This document shows positions 1 through 6,824 of a DNA stretch of 9,147 bases, piece by piece (position 1 is the stretch's first letter; every line of letters begins with the position of its first letter). Origin of the DNA: Candidatus Nanopelagicales bacterium (GTDB taxonomy: Bacteria; Actinomycetota; Actinomycetes; S36-B12; UBA5976); contig JAURLB010000119.1 in assembly GCA_030831445.1 (NCBI GenBank), positions 1 through 9,147 of the forward strand, written 5' to 3'. A program made the translations under genes and the position numbers. The notes under the pieces were generated by a model. That model had not been told where the DNA came from and ran no database searches. It saw nothing but the letters and a program-made list of their open reading frames with translations.

Positions 1-607
1 CTGATTGTTCGATGATTTCATCGAGTCGTTTGCCAACCTGAATTTTGAATTCCTCGTCACTCACCGACAACCATTCATCAAGTAACAAGATATCTGGTTG
101 ACCAAGTGTTGCTATTGCAAATGCAAGTCGAAACCGCATTCCGGCTGAGTAGGTTTCAACCGGAAGATCGATATATTCGTCGAGTCCTGAAAATGCCACC
201 ACGTCTTCAAATACCTGCTGGAGTTGAAGTCGGCTAAATCCGAGCATTGCGCCACGAACAAAGTAGTTATCTCGTCCTGTCGCATAGTCTTCAATTCCGA
301 GATCTATATCAATGAGAGTTCCGATATATCCGTCGGTAACAATGTTCCCTCGAACTGGAGTGTAAATACCGGCAATGGCTCGAAGCAAAGTTGATTTGCC
401 CGATCCATTGTTTCCCAAGAGTCCAACGCGATCTCCGGCGCTGATCGATAGTGATATGTCAGTGAGTGCCTTAATGGTGGGAGTACCTCTACGACTGTAT
501 TCAATTCGTGCACCTGCATGATGTTCTGAAGTTTGCTTGCGCCTTCGAACGTTATGGGAAAAAAGCGTGAACTCAATATCAAGGTTTTTTATTTCTATAC
601 GTGACAT
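1..607 (-). CDS. Wzt-type ABC transporter ATP-binding protein, partial (C-terminus off the left edge)
   Basis: Nucleotide-binding subunit of an ABC-2 exporter, expected to drive export of a lipid-linked polysaccharide or teichoic-acid-like glycan with the permease just upstream. The 202 visible residues read open to base 1. Walker A is GNNGSGKST at residues 65-73, the signature is YSAGM at 153-157, and Walker B is ILLLDE at 173-178 followed by WLSVSD. The YS-x-GM signature and DEWLSVxD stretch are typical of the Wzt/TagH/RfbB subgroup. Residues 20-45 form the basic loop before the first core strand that this subgroup often carries. The ATG lies one base after the permease stop (TGATATG), so the two are translationally coupled. 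The H-loop and any C-terminal carbohydrate-binding domain lie outside the window, so substrate class cannot be judged. In the signature, Ala replaces the more usual second Ser. Family assignment is firm; substrate is inferred. Confidence 0.93.
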   Translation of the reverse strand, partial: MSRIEIKNLDIEFTLFSHNVRRRKQTSEHHAGARIEYSRRGTPTIKALTDISLSISAGDRVGLLGNNGSGKSTLLRAIAGIYTPVRGNIVTDGYIGTLIDIDLGIEDYATGRDNYFVRGAMLGFSRLQLQQVFEDVVAFSGLDEYIDLPVETYSAGMRFRLAFAIATLGQPDILLLDEWLSVSDEEFKIQVGKRLDEIIEQS

Positions 608-608
608 A

Positions 609-1385
609 TCACACCCAGTACGCAATCTTGGAATCAAATCTTCTATACATCACGTAAGCCAAGATTGAGGAGGCAATGAGTGCAAAGATGGAAAGCGCCC
701 AATTGATTGAAGTTGGCATTTCGCCAAGTAGTGGCAAACGGACGATCTGTAACAGGTGGTAGAAAGGATTGAGGCCAAGGATGAAGTGAGCAATTTGTCC
801 ATCAATACGTTCAGTCACCCAGATGATTGGGCTCAAAAAGAACAACACTCTCATTACAGCAGAAACTATCGCAGGTAAATCTCTAAAGCGTGCACCAAGT
901 GTTGCAATCACAATACCTATATTGGTGACGCAGAGGACTGTGATAAATAAACCTATCGGCAAAAACAAAAGGTATGGGGTTGGTGCAAGCTTGGAAATCA
1001 CCATAATTATTGGGAAGATTGACAGACTCATCAGCAGCATGAGTGCGTTTCGGATAATTCGTTGAAATACGAAGGTTACTCTTGGAATAGCAATCTGTCG
1101 GATAGTTCGAGCAGATGCGAGGTAGGCAACCGCTGAATCATTTATCGCATCTGAAATAAACGACCAGATGAGAAGTCCACTTGCCACGTACGCCAAAAAC
1201 TCCGACAGGTCACGCTCTTGAATTGTTGCGAAAATTGGAACGATTATGACGAGTGAAAGAATTGTGGTCAGAAAGAGTCTAAAGAAGCCTAGTTTGGATC
1301 GTTGATACGTTCTTTTGATGTCTCGCATACCAAGGACATAAGCAACGTGGATGACTCGATTACCTGGCGAGAGTGCTGGCTTCAT
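609..1385 (-). CDS. ABC-2 type polysaccharide export permease (Wzm-like)
   Basis: Membrane subunit paired with the Wzt-type ATPase, expected to move an undecaprenyl-linked glycan across the cytoplasmic membrane. With the start chosen here it has 258 residues, the usual size for Wzm/TagG proteins. The N-terminus has a basic amphipathic segment (RDIKRTYQRSKLG, residues 21-33), then about six membrane segments near 36-55, 66-80, 108-130, 138-163, 174-191 and 228-246. The family hallmarks ARFRDLPAIVSAVMR (165-179) and LNPFYHLLQIVRLPLLG (205-221) are present. The reading frame extends up to 1493, but that longer form would overlap the divergent glycosyltransferase start by 56 bases and add a non-family N-terminus. 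The ATG at 1385 gives the normal family N-terminus. Only a short GAGG lies upstream of it, with a tight spacing of 2. The stop is one base before the ATPase start. Confidence 0.9.
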   Translation of the reverse strand: MKPALSPGNRVIHVAYVLGMRDIKRTYQRSKLGFFRLFLTTILSLVIIVPIFATIQERDLSEFLAYVASGLLIWSFISDAINDSAVAYLASARTIRQIAIPRVTFVFQRIIRNALMLLMSLSIFPIIMVISKLAPTPYLLFLPIGLFITVLCVTNIGIVIATLGARFRDLPAIVSAVMRVLFFLSPIIWVTERIDGQIAHFILGLNPFYHLLQIVRLPLLGEMPTSINWALSIFALIASSILAYVMYRRFDSKIAYWV

Positions 1386-1405
1386 GTCCTCAACTTTCTT
1401 GCGAA

Positions 1406-1411
1406 AGTGTA
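1406..1411 (-). promoter_or_regulatory. Candidate -10 box for the ABC exporter operon
   Basis: On the minus strand this reads TACACT, matching the actinobacterial TANNNT pattern, 20 bases upstream of the permease ATG. The whole divergent gap (1386-1437) is only 52 bases, so the exporter promoter must be here or inside the start of the plus-strand gene. No convincing -35 was found. Weak evidence. Confidence 0.28.
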
Positions 1412-1426
1412 ATTGAAGGCTGAAAC

Positions 1427-1432
1427 AAAGGG
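1427..1432 (+). promoter_or_regulatory. Ribosome binding site of the plus-strand glycosyltransferase
   Basis: AAAGGG lies five bases before the ATG at 1438. It favours that ATG over the in-frame ATG nine bases further on (1447). Confidence 0.6.
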
Positions 1433-1437
1433 CTACA

Positions 1438-2253
1438 ATGCCGATAATGACAACATCACAATCGAACAAACTCTTGGGAGTGGTGGTTCCCACTCTTGGA
1501 ACACGTGTTGAATATCTGTCACACTGTTTGCAGTCACTTCAATCTGATCAGGTCTATGTAGTCATAGTTGGCCCTGAATCCCTGAAGGGACTGCTCCAAG
1601 AACGAAACCTTGGATATGACGATTTTCTTATTGAACTTACCGGTGATCCACTCGCGACTTCTATCAATAAAGCAATGGCACGTATTCCAGAAGATATTCC
1701 ATTCATTACATGGATTGGTGATGACGATATTCTCAATCTTGAAAATAGTTTAGAAGTTTTGAGGAAGTACGAAAAGCTCAAAGACGTCGTTGTTTATGGC
1801 GATTGTGATTACATTGACACATCAGCACACATTCTTTGGAAAAACGAACCTGGCCGATTTGCGGCATCGCTCATTTCGATGCTTCCCCAAAGAATTGCCC
1901 AACCTGCAAGTTTCATTCGACACTCTGCCTGGAGAGAAATTGGGGGATTAAACCCACGCTACAAACTTGCCTTTGATTACGACATGTTCATCAAACTTTC
2001 TGCGATAGGAAAACTCTCTTACTCTCCAACCACGCTTGCCTCTTATCGGTGGCATCCAGATGCACTAAGTGTCAAAGCGCGTAAGTTCTCGGTTAGAGAA
2101 GCATCCAGGGTCCGTCAAAGCACTAGACCGGCGCTCATGAAGATTCTTTTCACTCCTCTTGAAATCACGGTGATGACAGCAACATATCTCTTTGGATTGT
2201 GGATGAAATATCGGCTCAAGAAGTCACGATTAGTGAAAAACTCGCATTCATAG
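1438..2253 (+). CDS. Family 2 (GT-A fold) glycosyltransferase
   Basis: A cytoplasmic glycosyltransferase that probably adds a sugar to the growing lipid-linked glycan. Visible hallmarks are the N-terminal nucleotide-binding strand GVVVPTLGTR (residues 14-23), the DDD metal-binding motif inside WIGDDDIL (92-99), a second acidic strand YGDCDYID (120-127), the acceptor-side QPASF (155-159), the LAFDYDMF stretch (177-184) supplying the likely catalytic Asp, and YRWHPDALS (203-211). It has 271 residues, normal for the family. The basic C-terminus after residue 238, with a hydrophobic patch near 242-256, may touch the membrane. It is the only plus-strand gene in the polysaccharide block. It is divergent from the exporter pair, and its last 38 bases overlap the end of the convergent GT-C gene. 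The donor and acceptor cannot be told from sequence. Confidence 0.92.
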   Translation: MPIMTTSQSNKLLGVVVPTLGTRVEYLSHCLQSLQSDQVYVVIVGPESLKGLLQERNLGYDDFLIELTGDPLATSINKAMARIPEDIPFITWIGDDDILNLENSLEVLRKYEKLKDVVVYGDCDYIDTSAHILWKNEPGRFAASLISMLPQRIAQPASFIRHSAWREIGGLNPRYKLAFDYDMFIKLSAIGKLSYSPTTLASYRWHPDALSVKARKFSVREASRVRQSTRPALMKILFTPLEITVMTATYLFGLWMKYRLKKSRLVKNSHS

Positions 2254-3841
2254 GTGTGGCGTCAATCCCAGATTCAATTTCAGTGGATTCAAGTATCACG
2301 ATAACGTCATATTCCTGCGAATATGTTGCTAGATCTTCTTCAGTGAGTAGTTTGTCGTTCATGAAGGTGGTCGAACCATCAGGAATCCAAAATTTCACAC
2401 GGTTGTAGTCATTTTGATCGGATGCCAGAAATAATGTCTTATCCGATGCATTACTCAAGAATTCTCTGAGCTCATAAGTATCGAGTACTACTTGTGGAGT
2501 GGCGCTAAATTGTCGAGCACTCAATTGATAGTGAAAGTTAAACACAATAAGCAAGACTAAAAGTGATCCAACCGTTGCAAGCTTTGCCAACTCTTTAGAC
2601 TTAAAGAGTAGTAGTCCGATAACGAGACTGGGAAGAGCTATCACAGCGAGCGGCAGTTTGAGGCTTACCCAGATACCTAAGAAGTAAGAGTCAAACGGGA
2701 AAATAATGTATCTATCTTGAATCACAACAAGTACTACAATGATGAATACTGACGCTGCAAGATATCGCCATTTGTCTGGAAAAACATTTTTTCTCAGGAA
2801 AAAGATTGGAGCAAGTAACAAGACATGTTCATAGTAGCGGGGCATCAGCCGAATTTGGAGTAACTCATTCCAGAATACTGACACACTCGAAAATACTGCT
2901 GTGCCAACGATAAGTGTGCCTAAGACAAAGACATAGGCAAGCTCTGCAGAGTCATCTGCGGTCTTGAGAGTATGTATGACATAAAAAAGCAAACCGACAC
3001 TCACCATTGCTAGACCAATAGATGTGTGCGAGACCAGTTGCTGAACGAATGACCACAGAAGGTTTAAAGGTTCAAAATAACTCGAATCTAGTGTTGAAGG
3101 TGTGCCAGCAAGTGTTTCTCCAGAACGAATGACTGCACCGGAATATCGAGCACCTAAGGGATTGAGGCCAAAATTTCCACTCAGTCCAAATCTGATCAGC
3201 ACCACGAGTGCGTATGTTCCAACGAAAAAGCTGGTGGCTCTCAGAGAATAAAATCTAAACCGCTTTGAACGAATCCCCAAATAAACCAGATATCCAACTA
3301 AACCCAACGTGACGAATACGCCATGAGGCTTCGTCAAAAGCATTAGCGAATTGAGGAGAGCTTGGCCTAACCAAAATGACAGAGTTGCAGAATCGAAATA
3401 GAGAAACATTGCTATGACTGCGAAGGTCAGAACAAAGAAGAGCGTCTCTGGGGTCAGTAACGTAGTAAAACCTGAAAGTGGGCCAAGTCCGATAAATGCA
3501 ACAAAGAGCAGTGCATAAGGCAAAAGAACAAGTTTGCGTGCAATCAGAAAAGTTAGGACTAGTAGCACTCCAAAGAACAGAACATTGAGTCCTCTTGTGC
3601 ATTCATAAAACGCATTGCCACATAGTGCCGTTGGTTTGTAGAGCATGGTGTAGAAGTAATTTGGTAATTCGCCGTTGTTATCACCCCGTATTGCACTCAC
3701 ATACAGGAATTCATCTGGGTAGAGTTGGGGTAATTGCTCGCGCACACGAATAAATGCCAGAATCATTGAAATTGCAATAACCGCCGAAATGTCAGACCAA
3801 GTTATTTTGAGTCGTTCAAATCGATCCAAGAGTTGGTTCAC
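2216..3841 (-). CDS. Multi-membrane GT-C-type glycosyltransferase (ArnT/PMT-like)
   Basis: A 541-residue membrane protein with about 11-12 hydrophobic helices between residues 18 and 435 and a soluble C-terminal tail of about 100 residues. The first extracytoplasmic loop has LYPDEFLY (40-47), an acidic D-E pair after the first helix as in GT-C enzymes that use polyprenyl-phosphate sugars. Later features are LLTPETLFF (128-136), LLTKPHG (168-174) and PRYYEHVLLLAP, which resembles the conserved late-helix RY motif of PMT/ArnT-type proteins. The likely role is to transfer a sugar from a polyprenyl-phosphate donor to a cell-surface acceptor on the outer face of the membrane. The start is GTG, four bases after the stop of the DPM1-like gene, and no strong ribosome site is seen, so translation is probably coupled. 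The donor is probably made by that upstream neighbour (inference). The exact family (GT39, GT83 or an unclassified GT-C) is uncertain. Confidence 0.82.
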   Translation of the reverse strand: MNQLLDRFERLKITWSDISAVIAISMILAFIRVREQLPQLYPDEFLYVSAIRGDNNGELPNYFYTMLYKPTALCGNAFYECTRGLNVLFFGVLLVLTFLIARKLVLLPYALLFVAFIGLGPLSGFTTLLTPETLFFVLTFAVIAMFLYFDSATLSFWLGQALLNSLMLLTKPHGVFVTLGLVGYLVYLGIRSKRFRFYSLRATSFFVGTYALVVLIRFGLSGNFGLNPLGARYSGAVIRSGETLAGTPSTLDSSYFEPLNLLWSFVQQLVSHTSIGLAMVSVGLLFYVIHTLKTADDSAELAYVFVLGTLIVGTAVFSSVSVFWNELLQIRLMPRYYEHVLLLAPIFFLRKNVFPDKWRYLAASVFIIVVLVVIQDRYIIFPFDSYFLGIWVSLKLPLAVIALPSLVIGLLLFKSKELAKLATVGSLLVLLIVFNFHYQLSARQFSATPQVVLDTYELREFLSNASDKTLFLASDQNDYNRVKFWIPDGSTTFMNDKLLTEEDLATYSQEYDVIVILESTEIESGIDATPMNASFSLIVTS

Positions 3842-3845
3842 TTTT

Positions 3846-4817
3846 TCACGGGTCCGATACCTGTGACTGACGAGGATTCTTTGGCATATTGGTAATGTCG
3901 TAGGACAAGAATGCTAGGAGAAGTTGCAAGCCAAGAATTATTGGAACAGCGGCAAGCATCACTTCGCCCGATGTCGTTACCTCACCATCATAAGACTCAA
4001 AGAGCTTTGTAAATCCGAATAGCAATCCGCCAAGCAACGAAAATAATCCAACAGGCAATTCAAGTGATGCAATGTTTATTTCGCGCAGATAATAAGTGTA
4101 AAAGACACGTTTGTGGAAATTCACGAAATGCCTGCGCAAAAAAGTAGGCAATACTTTGCGAATCCGCAGATTACTTTCCTCAGCACCATACTTAGATTTC
4201 ATTGGGATGTCCTGAACGACTGCCTTCATCACAGATAATCTAAACAGCATATCTGATTCAAAGAAGAAACCCTTGTTCACTTTGCCGAGTGGAAAGTCTT
4301 TCAACACTGAGCGGTGGATTGCTGTGAAACCATTTGTTGGATCTGTGATATTCCAATAGCCACTGGAAAACTTAGAGAAGAAACTCAATGCAGCATTACC
4401 AAAAATTCTGACACGTGGCATTTGTTCGAGACTTTCAAGAGTGTCGAATCGATTACCTTTTACGTAATCAGCACTTCCTTGTTGGATAGGACGGATCAGG
4501 CGTGAAATATCTGCTCCATCCATTTGCCCATCGCCATCAATTTTTACAATGATTTCCGCGTTGTCCTGTAATGCTTGTCTGTATCCAGCGACTACAGCAC
4601 CACCCACTCCGAGGTTTCGCTCATTTGTTATAACTAGAACACGCTTATCTCGTACCTGCTTTTTTACGTATTGACCAGTTCCATCTGGGCAGGCGTCGTC
4701 GACGACATAGATCTTTGACACTTCAGGACCAATTGATTTAATGACGGAGTGAATGCTTGCCTTGACCCTAAAGCAGGGTATGACAACAGCAACCTTTACT
4801 GCTTTTTTGGGCGCCAT
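3846..4817 (-). CDS. DPM1/ArnC-like GT2 glycosyltransferase with two C-terminal membrane helices
   Basis: Likely makes a polyprenyl-phosphate sugar (of the dolichol-phosphate-mannose or undecaprenyl-phosphate-hexose kind) on the inner membrane face. The GT-A domain covers about residues 1-235: VAVVIPCF (9-16), VDDACPDGT (39-47), ERNLGVGGAVVAGY (66-79), the metal-binding DGDGQMD (94-100), GNRF (121-124), DPTNGF (159-164) and FFFESDML (184-191). Two helices follow at about 253-271 and 287-305, the usual membrane anchor of this group, then a short polar tail. The length of 323 is normal. The ATG at 4817 is six bases after the methyltransferase stop, and the GAGA-rich end of that gene can serve as ribosome site. 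The gene is followed after four bases by the GT-C gene, a classic donor-synthase plus transferase pairing. Which sugar is used is not visible. Confidence 0.92.
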   Translation of the reverse strand: MAPKKAVKVAVVIPCFRVKASIHSVIKSIGPEVSKIYVVDDACPDGTGQYVKKQVRDKRVLVITNERNLGVGGAVVAGYRQALQDNAEIIVKIDGDGQMDGADISRLIRPIQQGSADYVKGNRFDTLESLEQMPRVRIFGNAALSFFSKFSSGYWNITDPTNGFTAIHRSVLKDFPLGKVNKGFFFESDMLFRLSVMKAVVQDIPMKSKYGAEESNLRIRKVLPTFLRRHFVNFHKRVFYTYYLREINIASLELPVGLFSLLGGLLFGFTKLFESYDGEVTTSGEVMLAAVPIILGLQLLLAFLSYDITNMPKNPRQSQVSDP

Positions 4818-4823
4818 GGGTTC

Positions 4824-5492
4824 TCATCTCTTGGGCAGGGTGGCAATCCTAATTTCATACGGACGAGATTCATCAGCATAGTGAATGCTACTTGCGACTT
4901 CTAAACCCATGATTTCACAGAGCCGATCGTGTAAGAGGGTGGCGTCACTTGCCGGATGCACAGCGATCACAATTGAACCTGGGCGAAGCAATGAACCCAA
5001 TGGAGTCAATAATTCTTTCCAAGCCGCCTTATTGCCGATGTAATAGAGCATTTCTGAAAAGACCATTACTTCAAACGTTCCGTGAGTTTCTCGAAGTTTT
5101 GCAGATATTCCAGGCACAGCTTGGACAAACTCTATGTTCTTCAATTTCTGGTTTTGTGCTCGTTTTATCGCTTCGCTTGAGATGTCTAGCCCGACGAGTT
5201 TGGCACTTAGGTACACTTCTCGGATAGCGGCAAGGTTGTGGCCATCAGCACAGCCAACTTCGAGCAAACTCTCGAATGTATTTGGTAGCGAGTTGATCAG
5301 GGCAGTGCGCTTGTCTGCCTCATAGACGGATTCTTGGTAGCCCCAGGGATCTCGCGAGGTTTTGAAGAGAGCATCAAACGATGTGCGTTGCAGGCGAGTC
5401 CGCACATTTCTGGGTAAGAGTGAGAGCACCTTGAAGAAACTCCGGTGTAGGTAGCGACCAATTGGAGATTCAGGTCGAGGGGCTTGGCTCAT
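4824..5492 (-). CDS. Class I SAM-dependent methyltransferase (NodS-like)
   Basis: A 222-residue soluble methyltransferase. The SAM-binding motif I is LLEVGCADG (76-84), the acidic residue after strand 2 is D103 in VGLDIS, and the strand-4 region is FEVMVFSEMLYYIG (140-153). The segment DPWGYQESVYEADKR (48-62) before motif I is characteristic of NodS-like methyltransferases found beside polysaccharide genes. It may methylate a sugar or its amino group on the glycan (inference from family and context). It is the first gene of the minus-strand operon that continues into the DPM1-like and GT-C genes. No Shine-Dalgarno-like sequence precedes the ATG at 5492, but a TAGTCT box lies eight bases upstream, so a leaderless or nearly leaderless message is possible. 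The first 45 residues are basic and of no recognised fold. Confidence 0.88.
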   Translation of the reverse strand: MSQAPRPESPIGRYLHRSFFKVLSLLPRNVRTRLQRTSFDALFKTSRDPWGYQESVYEADKRTALINSLPNTFESLLEVGCADGHNLAAIREVYLSAKLVGLDISSEAIKRAQNQKLKNIEFVQAVPGISAKLRETHGTFEVMVFSEMLYYIGNKAAWKELLTPLGSLLRPGSIVIAVHPASDATLLHDRLCEIMGLEVASSIHYADESRPYEIRIATLPKR

Positions 5493-5677
5493 TAGTGAGA
5501 AGACTATCCAAATTTGGCAGTGCCCGATATCGCACGAATCGAATACCTGTGCGTCAAAAGTTTGTCAGAGATGTCCTATTTGTACCGATATTTAACGTTT
5601 CAGGTTGGCTTTTGGTCGGATGACCCCTTTAACCTCGCCCCGTCTTAAGGTCCAATAAACCAAGAGAAAGGTGCGTT
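5493..5677. promoter_or_regulatory. Divergent intergenic region with several inverted repeats
   Basis: These 185 bases must carry promoters for both the minus-strand glycan operon and the plus-strand CHAP gene. Visible elements are the palindrome CCAAATTTGG (5508-5517), the palindrome CGATATCG (5525-5532), arms CGCAC/GTGCG (5531-5535 and 5549-5553), and a nested pair of arms, AGGTT/AACCT (5602-5606, 5631-5635) around GGTC/GACC (5614-5617, 5622-5625), which would fall in the CHAP mRNA leader. Weak plus-strand promoter candidates are TTGTCA (5562-5567) and TAACGT (5593-5598), but they are not spaced as a standard pair. AAAGG at 5667-5671 is the ribosome site of the CHAP gene. No known riboswitch was recognised and no open frame looks real. 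Confidence 0.45.
5501..5506 (-). promoter_or_regulatory. Candidate -10 box of the methyltransferase-glycosyltransferase operon
   Basis: On the minus strand this reads TAGTCT, a TANNNT match ending eight bases before the ATG at 5492. That spacing would start transcription at or very near the ATG, consistent with the lack of a ribosome site. A perfect palindrome, CCAAATTTGG (5508-5517), sits one base upstream. No clear -35 was found. Confidence 0.35.
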
Positions 5678-6781
5678 GTGAGACGCCTCCTCATCGGCTT
5701 GATTGTCGCAAGTTTTGCAGTTTTGGGTATTGCCCAACCTGCAAGTGCGCGCGAACCAGAGACCTTATGTGAGTCATACCGCTGGAATTGCGATGGCAAT
5801 CTTGGCTACAACCCTCGAAATATGTACTGGAAGCAGCTGCCAGGTCATAACTGCACCAACTACGTGGCCTTTCGCCTTATTAAGAATGGTGCTCCAGCCG
5901 ATCTTGGCCCATTTGGCGGTAACGCAGGTGTGTGGGATGACCACTTCCGAAAAACGAAATATAAAGTGAATCAAGTCCCTATGGTTGGTGCGGTTGCTCA
6001 TTGGAATGGGTACGAGAACGGGATGCGAAGCTCCCGGGGTCACGTCGCCTATGTCGATGAAGTTGGACCGGATTACATCATCATTGATGAGGACAACTGG
6101 GGCGGAAAACACATTCGCAAGAAGATTTACAAAAACGGACGTCTCTGGCCGGGCCGCTTCATTCACATTCACTCAGTCGATGAGGCTATGGAAAAGCACG
6201 CTAGTCGTGTCGTCACCGCTAAAGGTAAAGATGGTAATTCTTGGTTTATTACCGAGGATCTGAAGCGCTTACCTGTTCAAACGAAGACTGCAAAGCGCTG
6301 TCTTGCCAAAGTAAGCGATAAGAAACCTGCAGTTCTTGCCCCATTTAGAGTCCAACTCATTCCTAAACAGAAAAAGAAGTTTGCGGCCTGCGGCAATGCC
6401 TTAAAGAAAAGGCAAACTCTGATGCAGGGTATGCACCTGAATTCTGCCGACGGATCTTTCGAACTTCGGCTCTTAGACTCAGGTGACTTGGTTTTGGGCT
6501 CAACCACTGGCGTTGAACTCTGGGCACTTCGCGGCTACAAAATTGATCATGTGTATTTGAAGAAGAATGGCAACTTCGTTGCATTCTCCAAAAAGAATAA
6601 AGTGGTTTGGTCGACAAAAACTCGTAATTCCAAAGGCGCAATCCTCAAGGTCACATCTTCTGGTCAGGTCGTGCTGAAGGATGGTAAGAACCGTGTGATT
6701 TGGTCCACAGATGTTGATATCAATGCTGCAATAGATGCGCTTGATGACAATCCCACTCCGACGCCGCAACCAACTGCCTAA
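5678..6781 (+). CDS. Secreted CHAP-domain hydrolase with C-terminal bulb-lectin-like domain
   Basis: An exported protein of 367 residues that probably cleaves peptidoglycan (amidase or endopeptidase). Residues 1-24 are a Sec signal peptide with an AQPASA cleavage site. The CHAP domain is about 30-165: catalytic Cys59 in HNCTNYVAFRL (57-67), His122 in SSRGHVAYVDEV (118-129), and Asn140 in DEDNW (137-141) as probable third residue. Residues 181-211 (KDGNSWFI...LPV...KRCLAK) resemble a small actinobacterial exoprotein module of the kind ending in a conserved Cys-Leu. Residues 251-345 form three repeats with the bulb-lectin pattern of a Gly-x-hydrophobic-Val turn followed by a W (W282, WST 311-313, WST 342-344). 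The mannose-site QxDxNxVxY residues are mostly lost, so sugar binding is unproven. The tail ends in Pro/Thr (TPTPQPTA). The start is GTG, with AAAGG six bases upstream. Domain calls are good; target bond and lectin ligand are inferred. Confidence 0.88.
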   Translation: MRRLLIGLIVASFAVLGIAQPASAREPETLCESYRWNCDGNLGYNPRNMYWKQLPGHNCTNYVAFRLIKNGAPADLGPFGGNAGVWDDHFRKTKYKVNQVPMVGAVAHWNGYENGMRSSRGHVAYVDEVGPDYIIIDEDNWGGKHIRKKIYKNGRLWPGRFIHIHSVDEAMEKHASRVVTAKGKDGNSWFITEDLKRLPVQTKTAKRCLAKVSDKKPAVLAPFRVQLIPKQKKKFAACGNALKKRQTLMQGMHLNSADGSFELRLLDSGDLVLGSTTGVELWALRGYKIDHVYLKKNGNFVAFSKKNKVVWSTKTRNSKGAILKVTSSGQVVLKDGKNRVIWSTDVDINAAIDALDDNPTPTPQPTA

Positions 6782-6798
6782 AAGTCAGGACTTTTGGC
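6776..6798 (+). terminator. Stem-loop over the CHAP gene stop codon
   Basis: GCC (6776-6778), then AAAAGTC (6780-6786), pairs with GACTTTT (6789-6795) and GGC (6796-6798), leaving one bulged T and a two-base centre (in practice a tetraloop). The TAA stop lies in the left arm. No T-run follows, so this is not a standard intrinsic terminator. It may be a weak terminator, an mRNA 3' stabiliser or a protein site. Confidence 0.3.
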
Positions 6799-6824
6799 CC
6801 TACGTAATTCGTGTTGCAGTTCTT

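Noticed and set aside
112..582. Two short minus-strand frames (112-294 and 304-582)
   Set aside because: They are out-of-frame shadows of the ATPase, whose frame carries Walker A, signature and Walker B motifs continuously from 607 to the left edge.
1386..1493. Longer N-terminus of the ABC permease, starting at 1493
   Set aside because: It would overlap the divergent glycosyltransferase start by 56 bases, adds a segment not found in Wzm-type proteins, and the ATG at 1385 gives the normal family length.
4824..5492. Calling the methyltransferase NodS in the symbiosis sense
   Set aside because: Similarity in the DPWGY region only places it in a broad family; there is no nodulation context, so the gene symbol was left empty.
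5493..5677. A c-di-AMP (ydaO-type) riboswitch before the cell-wall hydrolase
   Set aside because: Such switches often precede actinobacterial wall hydrolases, but I could not match the conserved core here and the inverted repeats seen are short.
5774..6172. A 132-residue minus-strand frame opposite the CHAP domain
   Set aside because: It lies entirely inside the CHAP coding region, where the plus-strand frame has catalytic motifs; the minus frame shows no family features.
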